From: Arcicella rigui
Lineage (GTDB): Bacteria > Bacteroidota > Bacteroidia > Cytophagales > Spirosomataceae
Reading direction: 5' to 3'
NCBI RefSeq assembly: GCF_034929435.1
Contig: NZ_JAYFUM010000018.1
Span: forward strand, 82,005 to 146,004
DNA: 64,000 nt
Shown here: positions 34,586-43,544 of the stretch, piece by piece
Position numbering within the stretch: position 1 is the first letter of the stretch
Layout: every line of letters starts with the position of its first letter
Made by a program: the position numbers and the translations under genes
Notes under the pieces: generated by a model
Databases searched by the model: none
Seen by the model: the letters and a program-made list of their open reading frames with translations, nothing else
What the model was told of the DNA's origin: nothing

Positions 34586-36040
34586 TTATTTAAAAATCCC
34601 ATTTTTAAAAATCTTCACCGCATCCTCCGTCTCCTTAAAATTCATGGAAGCGAAGCCTATTCTGCACGCATTTTCGCTTGGATATGCCGCACCGTCTGAG
34701 AGGTACAAACCGTTTTTGGCTAATTTGGGAGCGAGTTCTATCAATGAAATACTTTTATCAAATTTTGCCCAAATCGCCATGCCACCGTCTGGTACTTTAA
34801 AATCAATCACATCGCCCAATTCGTTTTTTAATAAATCACAAGTAAAGTCTCGTCGTTCTCTATAAATCTTTAACACTTTGGCGGCGTGTCGTTTCAGCGT
34901 GCCATTTTCTAACATATCAGCCAAAGACAATTCTAAAATAGTATCGCCTTGTCGGTCGATGATGCGTCTTAACTTGGCTAATTCTTCAATAATTTCCTGC
35001 TTCGCTACCACGTAGCCCACTCGAAAAGTTGGGGCAATTTTCTTCGTAAAAGAACCAATATACACCACCAAACCGTGACGGTCAGCACTCGCCAAAGGCA
35101 AAACTGGTCGATTAGCATAATGAAAATCATAATCGTAATCGTCTTCAAGAATATAAAAACGATACTTTTCTGCCAAAGCCAAGAGTTTAATTCTTCGTTC
35201 GGGCGTAAGCGTTACCGTAGTTGGATGATAATGATGAGAAGTAACATAAATCGCCTTGACGGGCTTTTTCCGACAAATATCTTCAATAGCATCTACCACA
35301 ATTCCCTCTTCATCAATCGGAATCGTGTTCAATTTTGCCCCCAAAGTAGCGAAAGTCATGTTGGTAGCAGGGTAATTCAAATCTCCAACAATTACTTCAT
35401 CGCCTTTTTCAAAAAGAGCCAAACCCACCAAATAAATCGCCATTTGACTACCACGAGTTGTAATAATTTGTTCAGGCGAAGTATTCATGCCACGGGTTTC
35501 GTTCAGAACTTTCGCAAAGGTTTCTCGGAAACGCAAAGCCCCAAAAACAGAAGTATAATACAGCACCGACGGCTCGCCAAATTTAATATACTGCGAATAC
35601 AAACGAGCCAGTTCGTCTCTCGGAGCTAAACGCACATCGGGCAAACCATCATTAAAAGCCAACCTTTGCGTAATAATCGGAGGAATTTTCACCAAAGTAT
35701 TTTTGGCAAAATTCATCGAAAAATCATCTTTACTTTTTGCTTCAAAATCTTGTTTTGAGAGCTGAACAGGCTTTACATTCGGAAGATGTTGAGCGATAAA
35801 AGTGCCTTTTTTCGGAAAAATCTCAATCCAACCTTGTGAATACAATTCATCATAAGCCGCCACAACAGTTTTTCGATGAAGCGATAAAAGCTCCGCCATT
35901 TGCCGAGAACTGAGGAGTTTTGTTCCAGTTTTCAACATTCCAGACTGAATATTTTTAATGATTTCATTGGCAATTTGTACGTAAATCGGCAAAGAAGATT
36001 CCTTCTTGAGGTCGATTAAAGTTTTAAAAGGTATTTCCAT
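34586..36040 (-). CDS. MocR-type regulator (GntR HTH fused to aminotransferase fold)
   Basis: A 484-residue PLP-binding transcription factor. The GntR winged helix is at 15-80 (LPIYVQIANEIIKNIQSGML, LSSRQMAELLSLHRKTVVAAY). The class I aminotransferase-like domain follows, with TTRGSQMAIYLVGLAL, DLNYPATNMTF, ILEDDYDYDFHY and the PLP lysine in YIGSFTKKIAPTFRVGYVV. Such proteins use PLP as an effector. It is divergent from a pyridoxamine-phosphate-oxidase-like gene, the usual type of target, so it probably controls that gene in response to a B6 vitamer or an amino compound. Confidence 0.9.
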   Translation of the reverse strand: MEIPFKTLIDLKKESSLPIYVQIANEIIKNIQSGMLKTGTKLLSSRQMAELLSLHRKTVVAAYDELYSQGWIEIFPKKGTFIAQHLPNVKPVQLSKQDFEAKSKDDFSMNFAKNTLVKIPPIITQRLAFNDGLPDVRLAPRDELARLYSQYIKFGEPSVLYYTSVFGALRFRETFAKVLNETRGMNTSPEQIITTRGSQMAIYLVGLALFEKGDEVIVGDLNYPATNMTFATLGAKLNTIPIDEEGIVVDAIEDICRKKPVKAIYVTSHHYHPTTVTLTPERRIKLLALAEKYRFYILEDDYDYDFHYANRPVLPLASADRHGLVVYIGSFTKKIAPTFRVGYVVAKQEIIEELAKLRRIIDRQGDTILELSLADMLENGTLKRHAAKVLKIYRERRDFTCDLLKNELGDVIDFKVPDGGMAIWAKFDKSISLIELAPKLAKNGLYLSDGAAYPSENACRIGFASMNFKETEDAVKIFKNGIFK

Positions 36041-36085
36041 CTGGACTACTTATAAGTAAAATTGTGGAGCATTAAACTAATCCAG
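36041..36085. promoter_or_regulatory. Candidate MocR operator in the divergent promoter
   Basis: CTGGACTA (36041-36048) and TAATCCAG (36078-36085) form an inverted pair with one mismatch; ACTTATAAGT (36048-36057) is a perfect palindrome next to the first half. The region is only 93 bases long and serves both divergent genes. Confidence 0.4.
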
Positions 36086-36133
36086 CAAAGTTAGAAATTT
36101 GTAGAAAGATTTGAAGATAAACCCTTTAAAATT

Positions 36134-36790
36134 ATGGCAACACTCCCAATTACGGAAAGAACAAAAATTAGTCGCACAGCAAAGCGTGGCGACTATTCTG
36201 AAGAAACTATTTACAGTATTTTAGATGAAGGACTTTTTTGTCATGTTTCATACATTGAAAGAGAAACTCCGATGTGTATTCCTACGGGTTACGGACGCAT
36301 TGGCAATAAATTATATATTCATGGCTCGGTGGGCAGTCATTTTATGCGAGCCATTGCCGACGGTAGAACGGTTTGTTTGAGTGTTTCTTTGATTGATGGA
36401 TTGGTTTTGGCAAGGTCGGCATTTAGTCATTCAGTCAATTATCGTTCGGTGGTGATGTTTGCCAAAGGAACAGTTGTGACGGACGAAACAGAGCGTTGGG
36501 ATTCATTGATTGCCATTACCGAACAATTTATTCCCGGTCGTTGGGACAATGTACGTCTGCCAACTAAAAGTGAAATGCAGAAAACCATGATTATTTCATT
36601 TCCTTTGGAAGAAGCCTCCGCCAAAACCAGAAGTGGCGACCCAAAAGATGAAGAAGAAGATTATGATTTTCCAGTGTGGGCAGGCGTTTTACCGCTGAAA
36701 TTGCAAGCACAAACCCCGATAACCGACCCAAAAATGCAATTTGATTTACCTGTTCCAGAATATGTTAGTAAATTAGTTGTGAATGAGTGA
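36134..36790 (+). CDS. Pyridoxamine 5'-phosphate oxidase-family flavoprotein
   Basis: A 218-residue split-barrel protein of the PNPOx-like FMN/F420-binding group: YSILDEGLFCHVSYIERETP, MCIPTGYGRIGNKLYIHGSVGS (the HGS phosphate site) and SFSHSVNYRSVVMFAKG-like core strands. It is not the classical PdxH, which has a different C-terminus; the substrate is unknown. Divergent from a MocR regulator. The last codons (VVNE) and the stop lie inside the left arm of an intergenic repeat, so the repeat has formed the protein's C-terminus. Confidence 0.85.
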   Translation: MATLPITERTKISRTAKRGDYSEETIYSILDEGLFCHVSYIERETPMCIPTGYGRIGNKLYIHGSVGSHFMRAIADGRTVCLSVSLIDGLVLARSAFSHSVNYRSVVMFAKGTVVTDETERWDSLIAITEQFIPGRWDNVRLPTKSEMQKTMIISFPLEEASAKTRSGDPKDEEEDYDFPVWAGVLPLKLQAQTPITDPKMQFDLPVPEYVSKLVVNE

Positions 36791-36903
36791 ATTGTGATTG
36801 AGTGAGTTGTGAATGAGTGATTAAAAAAATCGAAAATCGCTAAATCACAATTCACTCATTCACAACTCACTAATTCACAATTGACTAAATCACAATTAAA
36901 AAA
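36776..36903. repeat. Word-type inverted repeat overlapping a stop codon
   Basis: A perfect 24-bp inverted repeat (36776-36799 with 36843-36866), flanked by more copies of the same words (gtgaatgagtg, gtgattgagtg; complement ttcactcattcac) up to 36903. The left arm includes the last five codons of the flavoprotein gene. Confidence 0.85.
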
Positions 36904-36905
36904 AC

Positions 36906-37430
36906 ATGCAAATCCTACCTCCATTACCCGAAGAAAATTTTGGACATTTTAGCAATTATATCAACAAAGTAAATACCGTAGAATTGCTAAAAGGCTTGGA
37001 CGATAACCAAGAAGTATTAACCCAAAAAATGCTTGCTTTGGATGAAGCAACATTGAATTTTAAGTATCAACCCGATAAGTGGACGATTAAAGAAGTAATC
37101 GGTCATGTCATTGATACTGAGAGGATTTTTGCCTATCGAGCATTACGTTTTGCCCGAAAAGATAAAACCGCTTTGGCTGGCTACGACGAAGTTTTGTACG
37201 GCGATACTTCTAATGCTGGACAAAGAGATATTCAAGATTTGTTAGAAGAATTTGTAGCAGTACGCAAAGCGAGCATTACTTTATTCAAAAGTTTCAATGA
37301 AGAAATGCTCAACGAAAAAGGCATTGCCAGCAATTTTACTATTTCTGCACGTGGATTAGGCTATGCTATTTTAGGGCATTGTACACATCATTTACAGATA
37401 ATTGATGAGCGGTATTTGAAAAAAATATAA
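36906..37430 (+). CDS. DinB/YfiT-family putative metal-dependent hydrolase
   Basis: A 174-residue four-helix protein of the DinB_2 superfamily. The metal-binding histidines are visible in KWTIKEVIGHVIDTERIFAY (first) and HCTHHLQIIDERYL (third). In bacilli such proteins act as thiol transferases or hydrolases (BstA/YfiT-like); the role here is unknown. The gene starts right after a word-type repeat. It may be co-transcribed with the flavoprotein gene, but the repeat could separate them. Confidence 0.85.
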   Translation: MQILPPLPEENFGHFSNYINKVNTVELLKGLDDNQEVLTQKMLALDEATLNFKYQPDKWTIKEVIGHVIDTERIFAYRALRFARKDKTALAGYDEVLYGDTSNAGQRDIQDLLEEFVAVRKASITLFKSFNEEMLNEKGIASNFTISARGLGYAILGHCTHHLQIIDERYLKKI

Positions 37431-37489
37431 GCGATGAGTATTTGAGGATAAAGTAATTAATTCAACCTAATAATATATCATCGCTTATT

Positions 37490-37537
37490 TTGCAATAAAA
37501 AAAATGCAATATATATTTGCAATAAAAAAAATGCAAA
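37490..37537. repeat. Two exact dyad copies directly upstream of the ATPase pair
   Basis: TTGCAATAAAAAAAATGCAA occurs exactly twice (37490-37509 and 37517-37536), 27 bases apart; each is a TTGCA-N10-TGCAA dyad. The second ends two bases before the ATG at 37539, so it covers the ribosome-binding region. A probable operator for control of the ATPase pair. Confidence 0.6.
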
Positions 37538-37538
37538 T

Positions 37539-38726
37539 ATGAAATTAAGCATAGGTAAAACAGCAACTGGCGATGATTTCTTTCTACGAAATGATATTGT
37601 AGCCGAAATCTATGAGGCTCTTGATGAAGGCAATAGTATATTACTCTCAGCCCCAAGAAGAGTTGGAAATACATCTATTATTCACTACATCAAGGATAAC
37701 CCCAGTACAACTGAAGAGTATTACTGTGTTTATGTCGATACAGAAGATGTTTCAGACAGCCAAACTTTCTTTAAAGTATTACTCAAAGCTATCTTTGATG
37801 TAGAAAATAAAAGTCGTTATCAAAAAAGTCTTGAAAAAGCAGGAAAAAAAATCAAGGGATTTCTAAGTAGTATTGATAATATTGATATTAGCGGATTCAT
37901 TTCGGTAGATTTCAACGAAAAAACTAATGAAAGTATTGACTATTTTGAACAATTTAAAGATTTCTTAGAAAAAGTAGATTTAGATAGTCGTAAAATATTA
38001 TTGATGGTTGACGAGTTTCCTGTAACGATTGAACATATCAAAGATGAACAAGGGGAACAAGCTGCAAAGAACTTCTTAAAACAAAACCGTGCTATAAGAC
38101 AAAATGATAAGTATAATCAAAAAATTAAGTTTATCTACACTGGCTCAATAGGTTTACTTTCAGTTGTTAAAAAACTGGATGCAACTGCTGACATTAATGA
38201 TATCTTATCCTATAAACTCCGCCCGCTTTCTTTAACTGAAGCCATCGAATTGGCACAGAAACTTCTTTCTACTTACCGAATTCAAGCCAAAAGAGAGGTT
38301 TTAGAATATTTACTTCTCCAAAAAATTGAATGGCTTATTCCTTTTCATATTCAATTGTCTATTAAAGAAATTCGAGATTTATATCGCTTAGAAGCCAAAG
38401 AAGTAAATGAAGCATTTATTGACCAAGCCTTTAAAGAGCTTATTTTGAATGGGGATATTTATTTAGACCATTATAGAGGACGCTTGAGTAAAGTGTTCAA
38501 CCGTAATGAACTTACATTGGTACATGAAATTCTAAAGCAACTAACCAAAGCCCAGTCTGCCGAAGAAGCAGAATTATATGACTTAGCAGTCAAACATAAC
38601 CTTGAAAATTCATTCAAAAACATTTTGAACATTCTTGAGTATGATGGCTATCTTGTAGAAGTTGAAGTCCAAAAATGGCGGTTTTATTCTCCAATTCTTA
38701 AACAATGGTGGTCGAAAAATGTCTGA
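37539..38726 (+). CDS. P-loop ATPase-like protein with degenerate Walker A (first of pair)
   Basis: A 395-residue protein related to archaeal-type ATPases (STAND-like, AAA_14/AAA_35 region). The Walker A position reads SAPRRVGNTSI (37-47): the invariant lysine is N44 (codon AAT) and the first glycine is alanine, whereas close families read SAPRRVGKTSL. Walker B is intact in KILLMVDEFP (D158, E159), and a sensor-like IKFIYTGSIGLL follows. The C-terminal part (from about 310) looks like a winged helix (LNGDIYLDHYRGRLSKVFN, ILNILEYDGYLVEVE). Probably unable to hydrolyse ATP well. It overlaps the next ATPase gene by 8 bases. Function unknown; defence or regulation are possible. Confidence 0.72.
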   Translation: MKLSIGKTATGDDFFLRNDIVAEIYEALDEGNSILLSAPRRVGNTSIIHYIKDNPSTTEEYYCVYVDTEDVSDSQTFFKVLLKAIFDVENKSRYQKSLEKAGKKIKGFLSSIDNIDISGFISVDFNEKTNESIDYFEQFKDFLEKVDLDSRKILLMVDEFPVTIEHIKDEQGEQAAKNFLKQNRAIRQNDKYNQKIKFIYTGSIGLLSVVKKLDATADINDILSYKLRPLSLTEAIELAQKLLSTYRIQAKREVLEYLLLQKIEWLIPFHIQLSIKEIRDLYRLEAKEVNEAFIDQAFKELILNGDIYLDHYRGRLSKVFNRNELTLVHEILKQLTKAQSAEEAELYDLAVKHNLENSFKNILNILEYDGYLVEVEVQKWRFYSPILKQWWSKNV

Positions 38727-40677
38727 TAGAAAACATACTTACTTATTTAATCCTCCGCAAAAAGACCCCAGAGTACTGAAAGCAGAATTTGTGGTTAGGA
38801 CAGCTATTTTCGAGGAAATATTTTCTGATATTCAATCCGATAGCATGCAAAAACCTCCTCAGCATTATATGCTTTTGGGACAAAGAGGAATGGGGAAAAC
38901 TACCATGCTTTTGAGGTTAAAGTATGCTATTGAAGATGATGCAAGCCTCAATAAATGGCTTTTGCCAATAATTTTTAATGAGGAACAGTATGCAATGCCT
39001 GATTTGGCTTCATTCTTTGAACATATCGCTACGCTTCTTGCCGAAGACCATCCTGCTTACGAAAAATTGTTGGACGCTATGCGAGTACATGAGTATGAAC
39101 AGGATTATGAGCAAAAAGCTTATGAGATTCTTGCGGCATGGTTAAAAGAAAATCAGCAAAAAATCATAGTTTTCCATGATAATTTTGGACAGTTTTTGGA
39201 GAAAATAGGCAAGATTTCAACCCATCGGTTACGGAATATTTTGATGAACTCATCAGAAATCCGTTTGGTAGGAGCTTCTGCTACTTTGCTCGAACATACT
39301 TCAAATTATAATAAGCCTTTCTTTGATTTCTTTTATCAAATCAGACTAAGGGGGCTTAATGCTGATGAAACGATTTTGCTTTTTGAAAGATTGGCTGAAA
39401 ACGAAGGGAAAACAGCCATATTTGCTGAAATACTGAAAACCGAACGCCCACGCATAGATGTAATGCGAAAACTGTCAGGTGGAGTTATTCGCACGATGGT
39501 GATGCTTTTTGATGTTTTTATGGACAACGAAAAGCAGGATAGTTTTAAAGATTTAGAAGCGATTTTAGATAGAGTAACCCCACTCTATAAACATCGCATG
39601 GACGATTTAAAACCGCAACAACAACTCATTGTTGATGCCGTGGCAAAAGCTTGGGATGCTGTAACCGTAAGTGAAATTGCAGAGATTGCTCGTGCAGGCA
39701 GACAGGGCTTAAAGACCAATCAAATATCTGCTCAATTAAAGCAATTGGTTGATAATCAAATTATTGAAATAGAGCCAAGAACCACAGGACGTACAAATTT
39801 ATACCGATTGCAAGAACGCTTTTTTAATATTTGGTATTTGATGCGTTACTCTACTCGCCAAGATAAACAAAGAGTAATTTGGTTAGTAAAGTTTTTGGAA
39901 GGCTGGTGCGATATAAAAGACTTAAAAGAGCTTTTTGACAGATTTGATAACAACCTGGAAAAAGGAACTTATGAATTAAATACTGTTTTTGATAGGGCTT
40001 TGGCTTATTCGATGGTTAATGAAAAAGATACCGACTTGATTGATGAAAAAGATAAATTACTAAGAAATGCTATCAAGCATCTTGAGAAAAATCAGTTTGA
40101 AGAAAAGCTAATTTCATTGCTCAAAGAAGCTCTTATATTAAATAGTTCAATTAGATTGCAAAAAGCAATTTCTCAATTTAAACCGATCTTGAGTAAAGCT
40201 TATAGTGTTGCAGAACCTATATTAAAGAAATCTAAATATGGTTCATTTTGTAGTATCGAAATAGAAGCTATTAAAAAAATTGTACAAGAGAATACTTACG
40301 ATTTAGAAGTGTTTCCATTTATATACTCGATATGGTCATTTCTCTACTTAGAATTAGATAATTTAGATGAGTCTATAAAAATCTCTAAAAATGTATTTTT
40401 ATACTTAAATCAAAGTAAAAAGTATAGTGATATTAATAAGACATCCTTCCAAAATTATTTATTAATTCTGTGTTCAAAAAAACAATATCATTCCGTCCTT
40501 TCTTTTTTTGAAGAAATACCAGAATTAAAAGACCACTTAAAACCCATTTACTTTTTAACAATGGAATATTTAAAAGATGAATATCCAAATGAGTATCTTA
40601 AAGCAGGGGAAGAGTACAGAGAAACAATTGAGGAGTTAAAGGCAAGAGTAAAATGGTTTGAGGAACATTTGAATTAA
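38719..40677 (+). CDS. P-loop ATPase with winged helix and helical C-terminus (second of pair)
   Basis: A 652-residue protein starting at the ATG at 38719, inside the stop region of the preceding gene (ATGTCTGA overlap); an in-frame ATG at 38662 lies deep in that gene and is less likely. Walker A is intact, GQRGMGKTTM with K60; the Walker B-like strand is KIIVFHDNFG. A sensor strand (IRLVGASATLLEH), a winged-helix region (ITVSE-like AVTVSEIAEIARAGRQGL then LKQLVDNQIIEIEPRTTGRT) and a helical, TPR-like C-terminal third follow. This is a STAND/Orc-like arrangement. With the degenerate ATPase before it, it may form a hetero-oligomer. No effector domain is recognisable. Confidence 0.75.
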   Translation: MSDRKHTYLFNPPQKDPRVLKAEFVVRTAIFEEIFSDIQSDSMQKPPQHYMLLGQRGMGKTTMLLRLKYAIEDDASLNKWLLPIIFNEEQYAMPDLASFFEHIATLLAEDHPAYEKLLDAMRVHEYEQDYEQKAYEILAAWLKENQQKIIVFHDNFGQFLEKIGKISTHRLRNILMNSSEIRLVGASATLLEHTSNYNKPFFDFFYQIRLRGLNADETILLFERLAENEGKTAIFAEILKTERPRIDVMRKLSGGVIRTMVMLFDVFMDNEKQDSFKDLEAILDRVTPLYKHRMDDLKPQQQLIVDAVAKAWDAVTVSEIAEIARAGRQGLKTNQISAQLKQLVDNQIIEIEPRTTGRTNLYRLQERFFNIWYLMRYSTRQDKQRVIWLVKFLEGWCDIKDLKELFDRFDNNLEKGTYELNTVFDRALAYSMVNEKDTDLIDEKDKLLRNAIKHLEKNQFEEKLISLLKEALILNSSIRLQKAISQFKPILSKAYSVAEPILKKSKYGSFCSIEIEAIKKIVQENTYDLEVFPFIYSIWSFLYLELDNLDESIKISKNVFLYLNQSKKYSDINKTSFQNYLLILCSKKQYHSVLSFFEEIPELKDHLKPIYFLTMEYLKDEYPNEYLKAGEEYRETIEELKARVKWFEEHLN

Positions 40678-40700
40678 AAATAAACATAATCTACAAAGCC

Positions 40701-40727
40701 AAATATGTCCCAAATTGGGACATATTT
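40701..40727. terminator. Intrinsic terminator between convergent genes
   Basis: An 11-bp stem AAATATGTCCC / GGGACATATTT (40701-40711, 40717-40727) between the ATPase pair and the ABC permease gene. Confidence 0.8.
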
Positions 40728-40737
40728 GACTTTAATA

Positions 40738-42090
40738 CTACACCTGATAAATACTCTTCTTAAAATTCACCCAACCCAATGCCCCAAAAAGCAGGATAAA
40801 AATCACTAAGGATAAGTATGATTGCAAGCCTCCGCTTTCGTGTGGATTCTTGAAAGTTTCTACTTTAAACTTCTCCCAATTTTCACTGTTTACGGGTACT
40901 TCACCAAATATTTTTGGATAAAAATATAATCGCATTTTTTCATGAAACTTCCCTGTTTCTTCCAAAAATTGTAGATGATTACTTAGCCCCGATTGTGCTA
41001 TTTCATTGAGCTGAATTTGCGTATGAATCGTAGGAATAAACTGGGCAATGCTATTGCTGACTCTATTGCGTTGATTTAGTTTTTCTTTGAAAGCAGTCGC
41101 TTGAGTAGCCGCTTCGTCATCACCAATTTGTTGCATGGCATAGTACCATAGCCAACTAAATTCTTTGTCGGGCAAAGGAAATTGCTTGAACTGCGGATAA
41201 TGTGTATAAAATCTGCTCATGGTTTCGGCTTTATCGGTATCCCATTTTTCATGATAACCTTTGCGTTGTTTGAGTGTGGTGGACAAGGCTTCGGGAACTG
41301 GATATTTATTTACCAAATAATTGTTGAGGCTGGCTGGCAAAATAATGATCAGTACAATCCAGATTGACAATAAAATAACCGCATTGGCATTAGAACTTTT
41401 TTGCAAAGAAGCTACCCAAAAGCATATCCCAAACCAGCATAAAATATACAAAAGGGAAATCCCGATGAAAGAGAAAAAGATACTTTCTAAAGGTATTTTT
41501 AAGAAAAAAACAGATAACAGTAGAATGAAAAATAATACTAAAATGACACCGAAAAACCTGATAAAAAAGAGTCGTAATACATATAAAAACAGATTTTTGC
41601 TCTGAATTGCCACAATTCGCCAAGTGCCAGATTCTTTTTCTTCTGAAATAATATTATAGGTAAATGCGATGATTATCAATGGAAACAAAAAGATAAGTAC
41701 AAAGCTAAAGTCGATATTTCCGAGCAAAAGATTGGTCGGATTATTCAAATCAGCATCGTACTTTTGGGCTTCTAAGCCTCTGATGGTTAGGCTTTGAATG
41801 GAAGAGTTAACATCTCGCTGACCAATCGACAAACCATTAATAGGTAATGTTTCGTTGACGAAAGCAAACTTCAAATAATACAATAATAGCCCTATTTCAT
41901 CTTGATGATGATGGACATTTCGGGCAATATACTCTTTTTGGTAAGCGGCTGTTTCTGTAATATTCTGTTCTTGTTTTTCAATAAATTGTTTGCCTACAAA
42001 AAGACTGACGATTCCTGCGATAAGTAAAAAACTGAGTCCTATTTTTACACTATTCGACCGTATAAAATTCTTGAATGCTAAGACTATCAT
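40738..42090 (-). CDS. ABC-2 type permease with DUF3526, second of two
   Basis: A 450-residue membrane protein with an N-terminal membrane segment (IGLSFLLIAGIVSLFVG), a large extracytoplasmic loop (about 35-130), and then five more segments including IDFSFVLIFLFPLIIIAFTY and FLLLLSVFFL. The ABC-2 sequence IISEEKESGTWRIVAIQSKN is the coupling region. A second outside loop with charged helices precedes the last segment. DUF3526 permeases resemble NosY/GldF-type exporters. It follows the other permease gene by one base; the two probably form a heterodimer driven by the ATPase encoded at 46020. Confidence 0.85.
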   Translation of the reverse strand: MIVLAFKNFIRSNSVKIGLSFLLIAGIVSLFVGKQFIEKQEQNITETAAYQKEYIARNVHHHQDEIGLLLYYLKFAFVNETLPINGLSIGQRDVNSSIQSLTIRGLEAQKYDADLNNPTNLLLGNIDFSFVLIFLFPLIIIAFTYNIISEEKESGTWRIVAIQSKNLFLYVLRLFFIRFFGVILVLFFILLLSVFFLKIPLESIFFSFIGISLLYILCWFGICFWVASLQKSSNANAVILLSIWIVLIIILPASLNNYLVNKYPVPEALSTTLKQRKGYHEKWDTDKAETMSRFYTHYPQFKQFPLPDKEFSWLWYYAMQQIGDDEAATQATAFKEKLNQRNRVSNSIAQFIPTIHTQIQLNEIAQSGLSNHLQFLEETGKFHEKMRLYFYPKIFGEVPVNSENWEKFKVETFKNPHESGGLQSYLSLVIFILLFGALGWVNFKKSIYQV

Positions 42091-42091
42091 A

Positions 42092-43540
42092 TTAAATTGC
42101 TTTTAAGGTTTTAGACAGTATTCTGATAAAAAATAATAATAGCCCTATCCAAAAAATAAAGGCAAAAATGGAAATGATTTCATGGCTAAAAACCGTACTT
42201 ACTTCTGCTTCTTTATAGACAAATTCGTGCATTTCTTCCCAATGTTTTTTGTCGATAGCATGAGGTTTTTCACCTACTGCTGGCTTTTTATTACTGATGA
42301 ATTTTATTTGTAACTCATTCATTTTCTGAGCCATTTCGTAGCGATATTGCTCTGCTTGCTCCTGAAAATTGATGTAAGAAGCAAAATCAGTACTTGCCAA
42401 CGCCATCGACAAGTTTTTAATCGCCATAAACGGATTTAAAAATGCCATACCTTTAGAAAAACTATTCTGTTTATCATAGATTTTTAGTAGCTCGTCTAAA
42501 TGATGATTATAAATATTAGCACTGATTTTTTCGCCTTCTGCCATCACAAAACCGCTATAATTAAAGGGCAATTTTTGTACTGAATCTACTTTATAAACCC
42601 TCAGAAGTGAATCCTTCAAGCTTTTATAATGTGGGTCGTTGGGGTTGTGGCTATCGCCTTCTTTGAGTATGTCATTTTCAATATCGGCATTAAATTGTGC
42701 TTTTGAAGGCGTAGAATAAAGGTAAGCCCCCAACGCCTGCGAACCTCTTGGAAGTACAATCGTAAGCATCAACCAAAGCCCAATCAATGAAGTAAGAGCC
42801 GTTTTTGAACTTTTACTGATGGCAGAAATCAGCACTGCGATAACACAAAAAATAACTAAATAGACAAAATAAACGAGTATAATCAAGAGTAAACGAATAC
42901 TTTCGTCTATTGAAATATTCATATTTTGAAGTAAAGCCCAAAGGAGAATCGTTGCCACGATAATTGGAATAAAGAGTGTCATTACTACGCTAATAATTCC
43001 AAGACTTTTACCGACAATTAACTCTTTCCAGCTTACTCCTTGGCTCAATAGTATTTTAAGCGTTCCATTTTCTCGTTCGTTGGCAATACTGCTAAAACCC
43101 AAGAAGAAAATCAGCAATGGTAAAAGTACTTGTAGCACCATTGCAATACTGATTTCACCAAAACGCAACATTCCAGTTGAAAAACCAGCTTCCGAGAAGT
43201 TGACGGTATTTTGTTTATGAGCTTCCAGAAAAATCGTATTGCCCAAAAAGCTTTCCATGCCAAAATCAAATACACTTAATGGAGCTTTTGGACGAAATGC
43301 AAAATGACCAAAATGTGCCATTCGGTGTGGATGCTTGTCGGGATTACTCAGCCAATCTTTTCGAGCTTGTTCTTGGTATTTTACTCGTATTTCATTTTGT
43401 TTCTGAAAATTTATCCAACCCGAAAAAGCCGCATAAATCAACAGTAAACCGATAAAAATCGTCAACAGAAATACTGCTTTATTTCTAAAGGCAGTATTTC
43501 TAAAATGCTTGGCGATAAGAATTTCTGTATGTGAAAACAT
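42092..43540 (-). CDS. ABC-2 type permease with DUF3526, first of two
   Basis: A 482-residue membrane protein with the same layout as its neighbour: first membrane segment VFLLTIFIGLLLIYAAFSGW, a long outside loop, then VLQVLLPLLIFFLGF, the coupling-region sequence ANERENGTLKILLSQGVSWKE, and further segments ending IFAFIFWIGLLLFFIRIL. It lies four bases after the TonB receptor gene and one base before the other permease gene, so all are one operon. The outside loop contains many His/Lys residues, including HKQNTVNFSE and HPHRMAHFGHFAF, a possible metal-binding feature. Confidence 0.85.
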   Translation of the reverse strand: MFSHTEILIAKHFRNTAFRNKAVFLLTIFIGLLLIYAAFSGWINFQKQNEIRVKYQEQARKDWLSNPDKHPHRMAHFGHFAFRPKAPLSVFDFGMESFLGNTIFLEAHKQNTVNFSEAGFSTGMLRFGEISIAMVLQVLLPLLIFFLGFSSIANERENGTLKILLSQGVSWKELIVGKSLGIISVVMTLFIPIIVATILLWALLQNMNISIDESIRLLLIILVYFVYLVIFCVIAVLISAISKSSKTALTSLIGLWLMLTIVLPRGSQALGAYLYSTPSKAQFNADIENDILKEGDSHNPNDPHYKSLKDSLLRVYKVDSVQKLPFNYSGFVMAEGEKISANIYNHHLDELLKIYDKQNSFSKGMAFLNPFMAIKNLSMALASTDFASYINFQEQAEQYRYEMAQKMNELQIKFISNKKPAVGEKPHAIDKKHWEEMHEFVYKEAEVSTVFSHEIISIFAFIFWIGLLLFFIRILSKTLKAI

Positions 43541-43544
43541 ATTA

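Noticed and set aside
35075..35629. 184-codon plus-strand frame under the MocR gene
   Set aside because: Antisense to the conserved aminotransferase domain; no recognisable protein features.
38662..38718. Earlier start for the second ATPase gene
   Set aside because: It would overlap the preceding gene by 65 bases; the ATG at 38719 gives a normal coupled overlap and the conserved protein pattern begins after it.
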